Notes: generated by a model from the letters alone, not told the origin. 51,112 nt of DNA from Pleomorphomonas sp. (GCA_030603685.1 JAUVXG010000011.1:1-51112); one strand, 5' to 3'; shown: positions 8,165 to 16,972, counted from the first letter of the stretch. Made by a program: numbers and translations.

Positions 8165-8484
8165 TGGAAGCGAACAACCTTTCGTCCGTCGCCACCGCCT
8201 TCGCCTCGAAGACCTACTCGGGCATGGACAAGAGCGCCGTGGCCAAGAAGGCCCATGAGGTCGCCGCCGACTTCGAGTCCGTCTACGTCGCCGATGCCTT
8301 CAAGGCGATGTTCAAGGATATCTCCGTCGATCCGCTGACCGGCACCTCCAACAACTCCAACGAGACCTGGCGCGACATGCTGATCGACGAATACGCCAAG
8401 GATTTCGTCAAGAAGGGCGGCATCGGTATTGCCGACGGCATTGCCGCGCAGCTGATCAAGATACAGGAAGGGCACCTCGGATGA
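8164..8484 (+). CDS. Rod-binding protein (FlgJ N-terminal domain only; CheL-like)
   Basis: The 106-residue product corresponds to the rod-capping N-terminal half of FlgJ: AHEVAADFESVYVADAFKAMF and WRDMLIDEYAKDFVKKGGIGIADGIAAQL. The muramidase half of enterobacterial FlgJ is absent, as is usual in alphaproteobacteria. It should cap or scaffold the growing rod in the periplasm. Its ATG at 8164 overlaps the flgI stop (TGATG) and its stop overlaps the next ATG, so all three genes are translationally coupled. A GTG at 8161 is an alternative start. Confidence 0.9.
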   Translation: MEANNLSSVATAFASKTYSGMDKSAVAKKAHEVAADFESVYVADAFKAMFKDISVDPLTGTSNNSNETWRDMLIDEYAKDFVKKGGIGIADGIAAQLIKIQEGHLG

Positions 8485-8960
8485 GCCTAGCGTTGCAGGA
8501 GAACCGCCCGAAGCTCGTCACCAGCCCGGAAATCGCAGGCAAGCTGGTCGAGAAGCTCGGCTCCGCCATGGAAGACCTTCTCGTGCTGCTCCGCCAGGAG
8601 ACTGCCCTGGTCAAGGACGGCAAGCTCCGCCAGGCCGGCGAGCTCGCCATGGACAAGGAAGAGAAGGCTGCCCTCTACACCCGCCTGATGCTCGCCGCCC
8701 GCGACGAGATCGAAACGCTCAAGGCCTACGTGCCGGTCGAGACGGCGGCGCTCCTCAAGCGCCACGAGCTGTTCCGCTCCGAGGTGCAGATCAACCTCGC
8801 CGTGCTCGACACGGCCCGCGACGTCGCCGAGGACATCCTGCGCACGGTGGCAAACGAGGTCGGTCGGGCCGAGACACCTTCGGTCTACGGCCGCAGCGGC
8901 CACCCCCAGGCCGCCTACGCCGTGAGCGCGCGCGGGGTCGCCATCAATCGCAGCCTCTGA
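8481..8960 (+). CDS. FlgN-like flagellar export chaperone (FlbY-like)
   Basis: The product has 159 residues with a long helical core (KLVEKLGSAMEDLLVLLRQE, then ELAMDKEEKAALYTRLML) and the tail AAYAVSARGVAINRSL that is common in alphaproteobacterial FlgN/FlbY proteins of this operon. FlgN chaperones hold hook-junction proteins FlgK and FlgL before export; both genes are in this window. The start overlaps the preceding stop by ATGA. Identification rests on helical pattern, tail and position, so the exact family is less certain than its neighbours. Confidence 0.75.
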   Translation: MSLALQENRPKLVTSPEIAGKLVEKLGSAMEDLLVLLRQETALVKDGKLRQAGELAMDKEEKAALYTRLMLAARDEIETLKAYVPVETAALLKRHELFRSEVQINLAVLDTARDVAEDILRTVANEVGRAETPSVYGRSGHPQAAYAVSARGVAINRSL

Positions 8961-9303
8961 CGGCTTGAGGGTTGGGCCAGGCCCGTCCACGCGCTTCATC
9001 CTGGGCCCTGCCCTTCCGGTGCGGGCGGCGAACAGCACCACCACTACGTGTTGTTGCGAATTGTCAGTCTTTCCATGGCTGCGCCGCCGTTTCTTTCGCT
9101 CTTTGTTAAGACTTGGGCCCTTATCTGGACCGGCCGGAGGAGCGACAGCCCGTACTCTCCCACACAACTCGACCATCTTAAAAACCTGCGGAAAACGCCG
9201 GATCGATAAAACTTTACCGATTTCCTAAACGCCGCCTTTATTTCTCGATGCTAACGTCCTTTCCAGGCGAACCCTATGGGATTCGCGCGAAAGGACTTAG
9301 GTC
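8961..9303. other. Non-coding region between flgN-like and flaG-like genes
   Basis: About 340 bases. No gene was found. It contains a GC-rich imperfect inverted repeat (GGGCCAGG with CCTGGGCCC, about 8974-9008) that may end the flgI operon, and an AT-richer part at 9170-9250 where a promoter for the next gene would be expected. No sigma-54 site was found. Confidence 0.5.
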
Positions 9304-9687
9304 ATGGATATCGGCAGCGTGAGACCGGTCATACCCGGCATGAACGCGCCGGTGCCGAGAGCGCCGGCGGCGGCGGAACAGGCGGCAAGCACCGACCTTC
9401 CGGTCGGGTCGGCTGTCGTCAAGACCGACGAAACGGCCCGCCCCGGCAATGACACGCGCGGCGGCGCCAATCAATCTCAATCCTCCGTCTATTCGTCAAA
9501 CCTCAAGTCCACGGTCACCCGGGACGAGGAAGCCGATATCATCGTCTATCGCCAGATCGACAAGACGACGGGCGACGTCGTCGACCAGATTCCCGACGAA
9601 AGCCGGCTGCGCCTCAGGGCGATGATCAACGCCTGGACCGAGGCGGTGCAGAGCCCGACGACGTCGGCGGCGAGCACCTTCGTCTGA
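9304..9687 (+). CDS. FlaG-like flagellar protein
   Basis: The 127-residue product has a variable Ala/Pro-rich first half and a conserved second half, EEADIIVYRQIDKTTGDVV followed by DQIPDESRLRLRAM. This matches the C-terminal signature of FlaG proteins (VxVxDxxTGEVIRQIPxE). FlaG proteins affect filament length in other bacteria; the role here is not shown. It lies convergent to flaF with a shared terminator between them and has AAAGGA 8 bases before the start. Confidence 0.7.
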   Translation: MDIGSVRPVIPGMNAPVPRAPAAAEQAASTDLPVGSAVVKTDETARPGNDTRGGANQSQSSVYSSNLKSTVTRDEEADIIVYRQIDKTTGDVVDQIPDESRLRLRAMINAWTEAVQSPTTSAASTFV

Positions 9688-9734
9688 AGAGAGACGACGT
9701 GCGCCTACGCGAACAGCAGAGCCCATAAACGACA

Positions 9735-9757
9735 AAAGGCGCCTCCTGGGCGCCTTT
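9735..9757. terminator. Bidirectional terminator between flaG-like gene and flaF
   Basis: AAAGGCGCC pairs perfectly with GGCGCCTTT around a 5-base loop. An A-run before and a T-run after make it active for both convergent genes. Confidence 0.85.
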
Positions 9758-9788
9758 CTCAGTTCCAGGGATCTCCCCCCCCCCTCGC

Positions 9789-10163
9789 CTATTCCTCGTC
9801 GGCCTGCCCACGCAGCCCCTGAGCCAGCGAGCGGTTGATGGAGATCAGCGCCGACAGCTTCTCGGGCGACGGATCGTCCATGATCTCCAGCGTACGCTTC
9901 AGGACGAACACGGTGAGATTGCCGATGTTCTCCTTGATGGCATCCGGCAGCGGATTGCTTTCGTCTGTCGCCGACGTGCCGAGAATGGTCCAGAGCTTGC
10001 GGTTCAGCATCAGGGCTTCCGCAACGGCACTCTCGTCATATGACCAGTTGTCCTTGAACGACTGCAACTGAGCCGCCGCCTTGAGCAGCAAGTGCGCTTC
10101 CAGCTGGCGCGGACCCAGTGTCGTCTGGACCCGCTGGTACGCCGACGCTCCATACCCGTTCAT
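9789..10163 (-). CDS. flaF: Flagellin biosynthesis regulator FlaF
   Basis: FlaF acts with FlbT in alphaproteobacteria to adjust flagellin synthesis and secretion. The 124-residue product starts MNGYGASAYQRVQTTLGPRQLEAHLLLKAA in the family style, with LMLNRKLWTIL and ENIGNLTVFVLKRTLEI further on and an acidic end. It is on the same strand as, and downstream of, the two flagellin genes, with a terminator in between. A 10-base C-run (9775-9784) lies just beyond its stop codon. Confidence 0.95.
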   Translation of the reverse strand: MNGYGASAYQRVQTTLGPRQLEAHLLLKAAAQLQSFKDNWSYDESAVAEALMLNRKLWTILGTSATDESNPLPDAIKENIGNLTVFVLKRTLEIMDDPSPEKLSALISINRSLAQGLRGQADEE

Positions 10164-10507
10164 CGAACAAACACTCCCCGGTGTTTTCGGGCCTGTTGGC
10201 CTGCCGGCCAGGGCCTGTTATCAGTCCACCCCGCCATGCAGCAGCCATCGGCCCTCATGATGGGCGGCTTCGTTCGCCGCGATCCGGTGTCCGGAGACCC
10301 GGTTCGAACCGGCTCCTCCATTGTCACAACTAGACACCCATCACGGTTAACAACTAGTTTCCCCAAAGAAACTTAAAAACAAACGAAGTTAACGACTCGC
10401 AAATCTGCTTCACTCCAGAAACAAAGCAAGCATTTCTTCAACCAGCAAAAGAAAAAGGCGGACCTTTCGGCCCGCCCTTGTACTTCTCTTGCGCTTTCAG
10501 CCCAGCC
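10164..10507. other. Non-coding region between flagellin A and flaF
   Basis: About 340 bases without a gene. It holds the flagellin A terminator and, nearer flaF, two GTTAAC palindromes (10346-10351, 10388-10393) in an AT-rich stretch that may carry the flaF promoter. A GC-rich inverted repeat (GGCCTG/GCCGGCC segments, about 10190-10216) lies in the presumed flaF leader. Confidence 0.5.
10451..10476 (-). terminator. Intrinsic terminator of flagellin A
   Basis: On the minus strand GGCGGGCC and GGTCCGCC form a stem (with one G-T pair) around a GAAA tetraloop, followed by TTTTTC. Confidence 0.9.
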
Positions 10508-12304
10508 TCAACGGAGAAGCTGCAGCACGTTCTGGTCGGCCTGGTTGGCCATGGAGAGCGAAGACGTCGCCAGCGACTGCCGGGTCTGCAATGCCACCAT
10601 ATTGGCCGCCTCTTCGTTCATGTCGGCCAGCGTCAGGTTGCTGGCGCCACCCTGCAGGGTGTTCATCATCTTCTTGGTGAAGTCCTGGCGGTTCTCGACG
10701 ACCGACAGGTTGGAGCCGAAGGTCGACGCCTGGGCGCGGACCTGGGTGATCGCAGCCTTCACATCGTCCAGAAGCGAGTCGATGCCGCTGTCGGTATCAA
10801 GATCCTTGGCGACCATGGTGGTCGGCAGGCCGAGCTCGGTGGAGTCCACCGACTTGCCATCCTTCACCTGGATGTCGATTGAGGACGTTCCGGTCTCGTT
10901 GAAGGTGATCTTCAGCTTGTCGCCGCGCAAAAGGTTGACACCGTTGAACGAAGCGTCGTCGGCCATCTTGTCGAGCTGGTCACGCAGAACGTTGAACTGG
11001 TCCGCAAGCCCGGAACGAACAGAGTTTCCGTCCACCACCGAACTGTCGCTGCTGTCGCCCGTAGCCTTGCCGGACGTGTCGGTGCCCTGCACGGTCAAAT
11101 CCTGAGTCGACAGGTTCTGAATGCGCAGCTTACCGTCGTCGTTGGAGGCCTTGATGATCCCCTTGGTCGTGGCGTTGTTGTTGATTTCGGCAACGAGCGT
11201 GTCGATGGTCTTCATCACGACGAGCGCCGCATCCGTCGTACCGGCGACGCTGGTGACATCCGGCGTCGCCGAGAAGATATCGGCGTCGGCGCCGGTAACC
11301 TGAAGAGCGCCGGCATTGGTCGTGGCGCCCTGAATCTGCAGCGTCGAGCCGGGTCCGATGACCGCCTTGAACTTCGAGCCAGCCGATGCAAGCTGGCTGT
11401 TGACGTTCTCGACCGCCGTCGTCACGTCAGAACCGGTCGTGGAGTCGAGCGTGATAGCGACACCGTTCACCGAGAACTCATACTTGCCGGACGCGCCGCT
11501 CACGTCAGCCGCGCCACCCGTCAGGAAGTTCGCGATGTTGCCGGTCGTGGTGATATCGCTGTTCACGGTGTCCTTGGCCTGCAACTGCAGGGTACCACCG
11601 ACCAGCTTGGCCTCCAGCTTGCCATTGAGATCGCTGCCGGCGATCGCCTGGTTGATCGTGGTAACGACGTCGGTCGCATCCGTGTTGGCCGCATAGTCGC
11701 TGAGCGTGACGGAGACCGATTTGCCCTGATAGGTGATCGTCGACACGCCGTTACCGGTAATGGTCGCGGCTCGGGCATTGGTCAGATCGACGGCGCTGTT
11801 CAACGTCGCCTTGGCCGCCGTCGCAGCCGGTGCCGTGTAGGCGGCATTCGAAACTACTTTCTGGCCGGACGCGGTCGTGGTCAGATCGATGGTCGGGGTG
11901 GATGTTCCGAATGCGCCACCGACCAGGGTCAGCTTCGCCGCACCGGCGGTCAGCGAAACGTTGGCCGGAGACAGGGAGTAGGATGCCGTCTCGAAGGTCT
12001 TGTCCTGGCGGGCCTGGCGCAGCGTCGACTGCATCGACTCCAGCGTCTTGGTGATCGAGGTCAAGCCGTTATCCGCCGCTTCCAGTGTCTTCACGCCGTT
12101 GTTCATCGAGTCCAGCAGGGCATCGAGTTCGCCGGCTCGCGAGTTGAGCGAGGACGCGGTGAAGAAGTTGGTCGGATTGTCGAGGGCCGTGTTGACCTTG
12201 TTGCCGGTTGCCAGACGATTTTGCGTCGTCGCCATCAGCTTGGCGGTGTTCTGCAGAGACAGAAGATTCTGGCGAACTGCCTTGGTCAGATTGATGTCGC
12301 TCAT
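10508..12304 (-). CDS. Flagellin (copy A)
   Basis: Filament subunit of 598 residues, exported through the flagellar apparatus without a signal peptide. The D0/D1 N-terminus reads MSDINLTKAVRQNLLSLQNT, with LATGNKVNTALDNPTNFFTA and the helix LESMQSTLRQARQD. The C-terminal D1/D0 contains NRQDFTKKMMNTL, LADMNEEAANMVALQTRQ and ends NVLQLLR. The middle has Flagellin_IN-like segments (GKYEFSVNGVAITLDS and others). The frame is open upstream to 12382, but the ATG at 12304 gives the same N-terminus as copy B. The leader AAGGAAGTGGGATGCAGAA is shared with copy B and may be a FlbT target. It is much longer than the short (about 280) flagellins of Caulobacter. Confidence 0.95.
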   Translation of the reverse strand: MSDINLTKAVRQNLLSLQNTAKLMATTQNRLATGNKVNTALDNPTNFFTASSLNSRAGELDALLDSMNNGVKTLEAADNGLTSITKTLESMQSTLRQARQDKTFETASYSLSPANVSLTAGAAKLTLVGGAFGTSTPTIDLTTTASGQKVVSNAAYTAPAATAAKATLNSAVDLTNARAATITGNGVSTITYQGKSVSVTLSDYAANTDATDVVTTINQAIAGSDLNGKLEAKLVGGTLQLQAKDTVNSDITTTGNIANFLTGGAADVSGASGKYEFSVNGVAITLDSTTGSDVTTAVENVNSQLASAGSKFKAVIGPGSTLQIQGATTNAGALQVTGADADIFSATPDVTSVAGTTDAALVVMKTIDTLVAEINNNATTKGIIKASNDDGKLRIQNLSTQDLTVQGTDTSGKATGDSSDSSVVDGNSVRSGLADQFNVLRDQLDKMADDASFNGVNLLRGDKLKITFNETGTSSIDIQVKDGKSVDSTELGLPTTMVAKDLDTDSGIDSLLDDVKAAITQVRAQASTFGSNLSVVENRQDFTKKMMNTLQGGASNLTLADMNEEAANMVALQTRQSLATSSLSMANQADQNVLQLLR

Positions 12305-12828
12305 TTCTGCATCCCACTTCCTTGGGGCTGACGGGTTTCTTTCACCCCGAAAACGAACCGGACCTGACCGTCGACCATCCATGTTGGGAGGACGCGGCGG
12401 TGCCTTTCACGTGGGAGTTAACACCCGACATGGTTAACAAAAAGTTTCTCAGTCGCGTTTTGCAACGAAGCGGAATTAATTCCGATAAACTCTTGTTAAC
12501 CGGCGCAAAACCGAACGGCGCCTGCCGGCAGGGCGCGGGACCACACCCCACCTGCCCGGCAACCGGCGAATCCAGATGGACAGCCGGCTCCTGGAGTCGG
12601 GGCGGACCAAAACGACGTTGATTTTATTGAATTTCTCGCACAATCGCAGACCAATCCGGCCAACGCGGGCGCCAACGCCGTGAGATCTCCTGCACGGGGG
12701 AGCGAAACAACTCGTTAAGAAAGCAGAAAGGAACGTTTCCCACCCAGCCAGACGCGTGGGCGCAAAAAGAAGGGGCGGGCCTTCTGGCCCGCCCCAACTT
12801 CTGTCGTATGATTCGGCCAGACTTGGCG
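12305..12828. other. Non-coding region between the two minus-strand flagellin genes
   Basis: About 520 bases. From the flagellin B side it holds that gene's terminator (12772-12795). Closer to flagellin A it holds three GTTAAC palindromes (12417-12422, 12433-12438, 12495-12500), a perfect 14-base palindrome CGGAATTAATTCCG at 12471-12484, and the flagellin A leader. This is the expected place of the flagellin A promoter and operators. No coding region was supported. Confidence 0.6.
12772..12795 (-). terminator. Intrinsic terminator of flagellin B
   Basis: A perfect 10-base-pair stem (GGGGCGGGCC with GGCCCGCCCC) and 4-base loop, followed on the minus strand by TTCTTTTT. Confidence 0.93.
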
Positions 12829-14640
12829 TCAGCGGAGAAGCTGCAGCACGTTCTGGTCGGCCGAGTTGGCCATGGAGAGCGAGGAGGTCGCCAGGGACTG
12901 GCGGGTCTGCAGCGCAACCATGTTGGCCGCTTCCTCGTTCATGTCGGCGAGCGTCAGGTTGCCGGCGCCCGTCTGCAGGGTGTTGATCATGTTCTTCGAG
13001 AAGTCCTGACGGTTCTCGACGACCGACAGGTTCGAGCCGAAGGCCGAGGACTGCGAACGGACCGTGTTGAGGGCCGTCTTCACCTTGGCCAGGGTGGCGT
13101 CGATGTCGCTATCGGAGTCCAGGTCCTTGGCGGTCAGCGTGGTGGGCACGCCAAGTTCGGTCGAGTCGACCGACTTGCCATCCTTGGCCAGGATGTCGAT
13201 GGACGAGGTACCGGTCTCGTTGAACGTGATCGTCAGCTTGTCGCCACGCAGCAGGTTGATACCGTTGAACGAGGCGTCGTCGGCCAGCTTGTCGAGCTGG
13301 TCGCGAAGTTCGTTGAACTGGTCAGCGAGGCCCGAACGAACCGAGTTGCCATCGATCGTCGCGCTGGAGCTGTTGCTGCCGGTGATTTGACCCGAAGCGT
13401 CGGTGCCCTGAACCTGCAGGTCCTGGGTCGACAGGTTCTGGATGCGCAGCTTGCCATTGTCATTGGAAGCCTTGATCAGTCCCTTGGTCTCGCTGCCGTT
13501 GTTGATTTCGGCGACGAGCGTGTCGACGGTCTTGAGCAGGGTCAGCGCGCTGTCCTGCGTGCCGGCGACGCTGGTGACGTCGGCGGTGGACGAGAACAGG
13601 TCTGCATCGGTTCCGGTGATCTGAAGGGCACCGGCATCGGTGGTGGCGCCCTGGATCTGGATCTTGCTGCCGTTCGCAACCGCCTTGAACTTCGAGCCAG
13701 CCGTCTCGAGCGTATCGTTGATGGTCTTGAGGGCAGACGTCAGAGTGGTGTCGGTCGAGTCGAGGGTAATCGCCGTGCCGTTAACGGAGAACTCATACTT
13801 GCCCGAAGAACCAGCCGTGTTGGTGGCGCTAGCCGTGGCTGCGGTGCCGAAGTAGGCGGCAGCAATGCCGGCATCCGAACCCGTGAAGTCGATCGCGCTG
13901 TTGTCGTTGCCAATCGCCTCGATCATGACGCCGGTTCCGGCCGTGTTGTCGCTCGCCTGCAGCTTGTCAGCGAGATCGCTGCCTGCGATGGCCTGCTGAA
14001 TCTCCGACGCGATATCCGAAGAGTTCGTGCCAGCAGCAGAACCAATGGACGACAACGTCACCGAGACACTCTTGCCGGCATAGTTGATCTTGAGTGTACC
14101 ACCGGTGATGGCGGTCGCAGCGTCAAGATCAATGCTGCCCTCGGCCTTAGCCTTGGCGGCAGTGGCCGGAGCCGCATAGTTCTGGTCGGAAACGACCTTC
14201 TGGCCCTTGCCCGTCGTGGTCAGATCGATCTCGGGAGTGTCGGTACCGAAGGCGCCGCCGATCATCTTCAGCTTGTCGTTGCCGTTGAGGGAAACATTGG
14301 CCGGAGACAGGCCAAACGATGCCGTCTCGAACGACTTGTCCTGACGGGCCTGACGCAGGGTCGACTGCATCGACTCCAGGGTCTTGGTGATCGAGGAAAG
14401 GCCGTTGTCGGCGGCTTCGATGGTCTTGATGCCGCTCGCCATCGAATCCATCAGGTTGCCGAGATCGCTGGCACGAGAGTTCAGCGACGCGGCCGTGAAG
14501 AAGTTCGAGGGATTGTCGAGCGCTGAGTTGACCTTGTTGCCGGTGGCCAGCTTGTTCTGCGTCTTCGCCATCATCGAGGCGGTGCCCTGCAGCGTGAGCA
14601 GGTTCTGACGGACGGCCTTGGTCAGGTTGATATCAGACAT
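12829..14640 (-). CDS. Flagellin (copy B)
   Basis: A 603-residue paralogue of copy A. The first 85 residues and last 150 residues are nearly the same (MSDINLTKAVRQNLLTLQGT, LATGNKVNSALDNPSNFFTA; end LADMNEEAANMVALQTRQ and NVLQLLR), while the outer domain diverges (AAYFGTAATASATNTAGSSG is specific to this copy). Both carry the GKYEFSVNG and DLFSSTADVTSVAGT-type segments. The start at 14640 is preceded by AAGGAATGGGATGTAAAAA, close to the copy A leader. Its own strong terminator and the long gap to copy A imply two separate transcripts from an older tandem duplication. Confidence 0.95.
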   Translation of the reverse strand: MSDINLTKAVRQNLLTLQGTASMMAKTQNKLATGNKVNSALDNPSNFFTAASLNSRASDLGNLMDSMASGIKTIEAADNGLSSITKTLESMQSTLRQARQDKSFETASFGLSPANVSLNGNDKLKMIGGAFGTDTPEIDLTTTGKGQKVVSDQNYAAPATAAKAKAEGSIDLDAATAITGGTLKINYAGKSVSVTLSSIGSAAGTNSSDIASEIQQAIAGSDLADKLQASDNTAGTGVMIEAIGNDNSAIDFTGSDAGIAAAYFGTAATASATNTAGSSGKYEFSVNGTAITLDSTDTTLTSALKTINDTLETAGSKFKAVANGSKIQIQGATTDAGALQITGTDADLFSSTADVTSVAGTQDSALTLLKTVDTLVAEINNGSETKGLIKASNDNGKLRIQNLSTQDLQVQGTDASGQITGSNSSSATIDGNSVRSGLADQFNELRDQLDKLADDASFNGINLLRGDKLTITFNETGTSSIDILAKDGKSVDSTELGVPTTLTAKDLDSDSDIDATLAKVKTALNTVRSQSSAFGSNLSVVENRQDFSKNMINTLQTGAGNLTLADMNEEAANMVALQTRQSLATSSLSMANSADQNVLQLLR

Positions 14641-14968
14641 TTTTTACATCCCATTCCTTGGGTGAACTCATCTTCCCCTTTCTGAGGAAGTGGGCCGACC
14701 CTAGCGCCCAGGTGTTGCCGAGGCGTTAATGGATTGGTTCAAATGCCGTTTCGACCGTCGAATTTCGCGCAAACAAGACTTTGGTCGCAGAGGCCGCCAC
14801 GTGCCGGCCGGATAAAAGGTTAATGACGGAAAACACAAGATTCGGCCGATTTTTCGGGCTGTTCCCGTCTTTTCTTCGCGCCTTGAACAGCTATTTTTAA
14901 CGAATCGGACGTTATGATTCTCAAATTGCAACGAGCAGCTCCCTGGGGCATCCACGAAAGACACGCGC
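14641..14968. other. Non-coding region between divergent flagellin B and flagellin C
   Basis: About 330 bases between divergent flagellin genes. It must contain promoters for both directions. An AT-rich part at 14818-14925 and the conserved flagellin leader (14641-14666) are visible. No match to the sigma-54 consensus was found. Confidence 0.5.
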
Positions 14969-16438
14969 ATGGTCGACATTTCCCTGACGAAATCGCTGCG
15001 CAGCACCGTCGCGACGCTGAACTGGGTAAGCGAGGAGTCCGCCGCCGCCAACCAGCGTCTGACGAGCGGCGTCAAGATCCAGTCGGCGCTCGACGACCCC
15101 AGCACCTTTATTTCAGCCAAGAGCCTGTCGTTGCATGCCGCAGCGCTCGACAAGTATCTTGAGCGCCTGGATCAGGGACTCGGCGTCATCAACGCAGCCG
15201 ACAACGGCCTCTCCTCGATCAGCGACAGCATCAACACGCTGAAGGGCGTGGTCACGCGGGCCGCCGCCAGCAAGAACGCCTTCGAGCGAGCCGACCTCGT
15301 CAAGGAATACAACGACATCCTCGACAAGATCGTCGATACGGCGAAGGACTCTTCCTACAACGGCAAGAACTTGTTGCTCGGCGACGGCAACGATCTGACG
15401 CTGTTCCTGTCGACCGACCAGAACGAGTCCGTCACGATTGAAGCGGTGGACTTCACCGATCTTCTCAATACGCTCGGCCTCAAGAAGCTCGACGAGGGCA
15501 AGCTTGCCACCTACGAGACGAAACTGACCGACGGCGGAGCCCCCGCGAAGCCGCTGAAGACGACCAGCAAGCTCGTCGAGTCTCCGGAGTATGCCGTCGG
15601 CGACGAGATTGCCGTCAAGGATGCCTCCGGCACCATCATCAGCACGCTGAAGATCACGGCCGACACCACGGCAGGCGACCTGGTCACTGCCCTTTCCCTG
15701 CCCGACAAGGGGCTGCGGGCCACGCTCGGCAGCGACGGCGTTCTCAACGTCGAGTCGGCAAACAAGATGACCGTCGACGTCACGCGCGCCGCCGACACGA
15801 TTGCCTCGGCCGGTGCGCCTCCCTCCGCGACGACCGCCCCGCTGATGATCGGCGCGACGCCTGCCACCGGAGCCGACCTGTTGACGGCAACCGGCCAATA
15901 CAAGGAAGGCGACGTTATCTCCATCCGCCAGGGGAACACCGTCGTCGGGTCGCTGACGGTCGGCGCCGCCACGACGGTGGGCGACCTCGTGAACGCGTTC
16001 AACGTTCCCGCGTCTGGCCTCAGCGCCACGCTGGATGCCGCCGGTGTCATAATGGTCGATTCCGTGTCGGCAGCTTTCGCAATCGACAAGTCCTCGATCT
16101 CGGCGGACCTGACCACGGCCACGGCTTCCTCCTGGGTGAAGCGCACCGACGCCGAGGACGCGCAGCAGACCGTCACCGATGCTCGTCACGCCGCCGAAAA
16201 GCACGCCACGAACATCGGCATCGGTCTGACTCTTCTGAAGAGTCGCGCCGAATATGTCGGCAGCTTTTCCGACATACTCGGCGCGACCGCCGAGTCGATG
16301 CGCGCCTCTGACAAGAACGAGGAGGCCGCCATCATGCTGGCGCTCGATACCCAGCAACAGCTTGCCATCAGTTCGTTCTCGATCACCCAGACCGCCGACA
16401 ACGGGATTCTCCGCCTGCTCGGCAGCAAACTCGGCTGA
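14969..16438 (+). CDS. Divergent flagellin-like protein (copy C)
   Basis: The 489-residue product has flagellin ends: N-terminal MVDISLTKSLRSTVATLNWV with NQRLTSGVKIQSALDDPSTF, and C-terminal RAEYVGSFSDIL, MRASDKNEEAAIMLALDTQQ and ILRLLGSKLG. It is clearly less like copies A and B than they are like each other. The middle holds two related modules at residues 208-270 and 311-373 (each GDxIxIxx, then TTxGDLVxA, then GLxATLxxxGV), which fit the Flagellin_IN motif. It is on the opposite strand and 23 bases upstream of flbT, so the two probably share a transcript. It may be a minor or basal filament subunit. Confidence 0.88.
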   Translation: MVDISLTKSLRSTVATLNWVSEESAAANQRLTSGVKIQSALDDPSTFISAKSLSLHAAALDKYLERLDQGLGVINAADNGLSSISDSINTLKGVVTRAAASKNAFERADLVKEYNDILDKIVDTAKDSSYNGKNLLLGDGNDLTLFLSTDQNESVTIEAVDFTDLLNTLGLKKLDEGKLATYETKLTDGGAPAKPLKTTSKLVESPEYAVGDEIAVKDASGTIISTLKITADTTAGDLVTALSLPDKGLRATLGSDGVLNVESANKMTVDVTRAADTIASAGAPPSATTAPLMIGATPATGADLLTATGQYKEGDVISIRQGNTVVGSLTVGAATTVGDLVNAFNVPASGLSATLDAAGVIMVDSVSAAFAIDKSSISADLTTATASSWVKRTDAEDAQQTVTDARHAAEKHATNIGIGLTLLKSRAEYVGSFSDILGATAESMRASDKNEEAAIMLALDTQQQLAISSFSITQTADNGILRLLGSKLG

Positions 16439-16461
16439 CCCCCAGACAGGATTGCGAAGAG

Positions 16462-16875
16462 ATGACCCTCAAGGTTGAACTGAAGCCCGGCGAGCGCATC
16501 ATCATCGGCGAGTCGATGATCACCAACGACGATCAGCGCACGCGTCTTTACATCGAGGGCAACGCCCCGATCCTGCGCGAAAAGGATATCCTGACCGTCG
16601 AGTCCGCCGACACGCCGGCCAAGCGGATCTATCTCGCGGTGCAGCTCATGTACCTGTCGCGCGAGGTCACCAAGTTCCAGGATAACTACTTCTCGCTCAT
16701 CCAGGACATCATGCAGGCCGCCCCGAGCACCATCCCCTTCGTGACCAAGATCAGCAACCACATCATCGCCGACCAGCTCTACAAGGCGCTGAAGGAAGCC
16801 CGCGCGCTGATCGAGCACGAGAGAAAGATCTTCGCCGCTCTCAAGCCGGCCGCCATGGCCGTCGAGGAGAAATAA
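16462..16875 (+). CDS. flbT: Flagellin mRNA regulator FlbT
   Basis: FlbT binds the 5' leader of flagellin mRNA in Caulobacter and reduces its translation and stability until the hook is complete. The 137-residue product reads MTLKVELKPGERIIIGESMITN, then RLYIEGNAPILREKDIL, PAKRIYLAVQLMYLS and a helical end, as usual for the family. GAAGAG lies just before the ATG. Lying next to flagellin C and near flaF, it completes the FlaF-FlbT-flagellin module. Confidence 0.95.
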   Translation: MTLKVELKPGERIIIGESMITNDDQRTRLYIEGNAPILREKDILTVESADTPAKRIYLAVQLMYLSREVTKFQDNYFSLIQDIMQAAPSTIPFVTKISNHIIADQLYKALKEARALIEHERKIFAALKPAAMAVEEK

Positions 16876-16910
16876 GGCAAGCGAGCACCGCAACATCGCG
16901 GCCGAAAACA

Positions 16911-16948
16911 AGCCGCCGACCAGGTCATCACAACCTGATCGGCGGCTT
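16911..16948. terminator. Bidirectional terminator between flbT and flgL
   Basis: AGCCGCCGAxCAGGT pairs with ACCTGATCGGCGGCT around a short loop, followed by TTTGTC. The stem is about 15 base pairs with one mismatch and serves the convergent genes flbT and flgL. Confidence 0.85.
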
Positions 16949-16972
16949 TGTCGTTCAAACTGTCCCCCTCGC

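Noticed and set aside
8970-9010. GC-rich inverted repeat as terminator of the flgI operon
   Set aside because: The stem is imperfect and no T-run follows; only mentioned as a possibility.
12410-12440. Two TTAA sites as a classical CtrA box
   Set aside because: They are 12 bases apart, not 7. Kept only as part of a broader GTTAAC observation.
12808-14526. Plus-strand 572-codon frame over flagellin B
   Set aside because: Antisense shadow of a well-supported flagellin gene.
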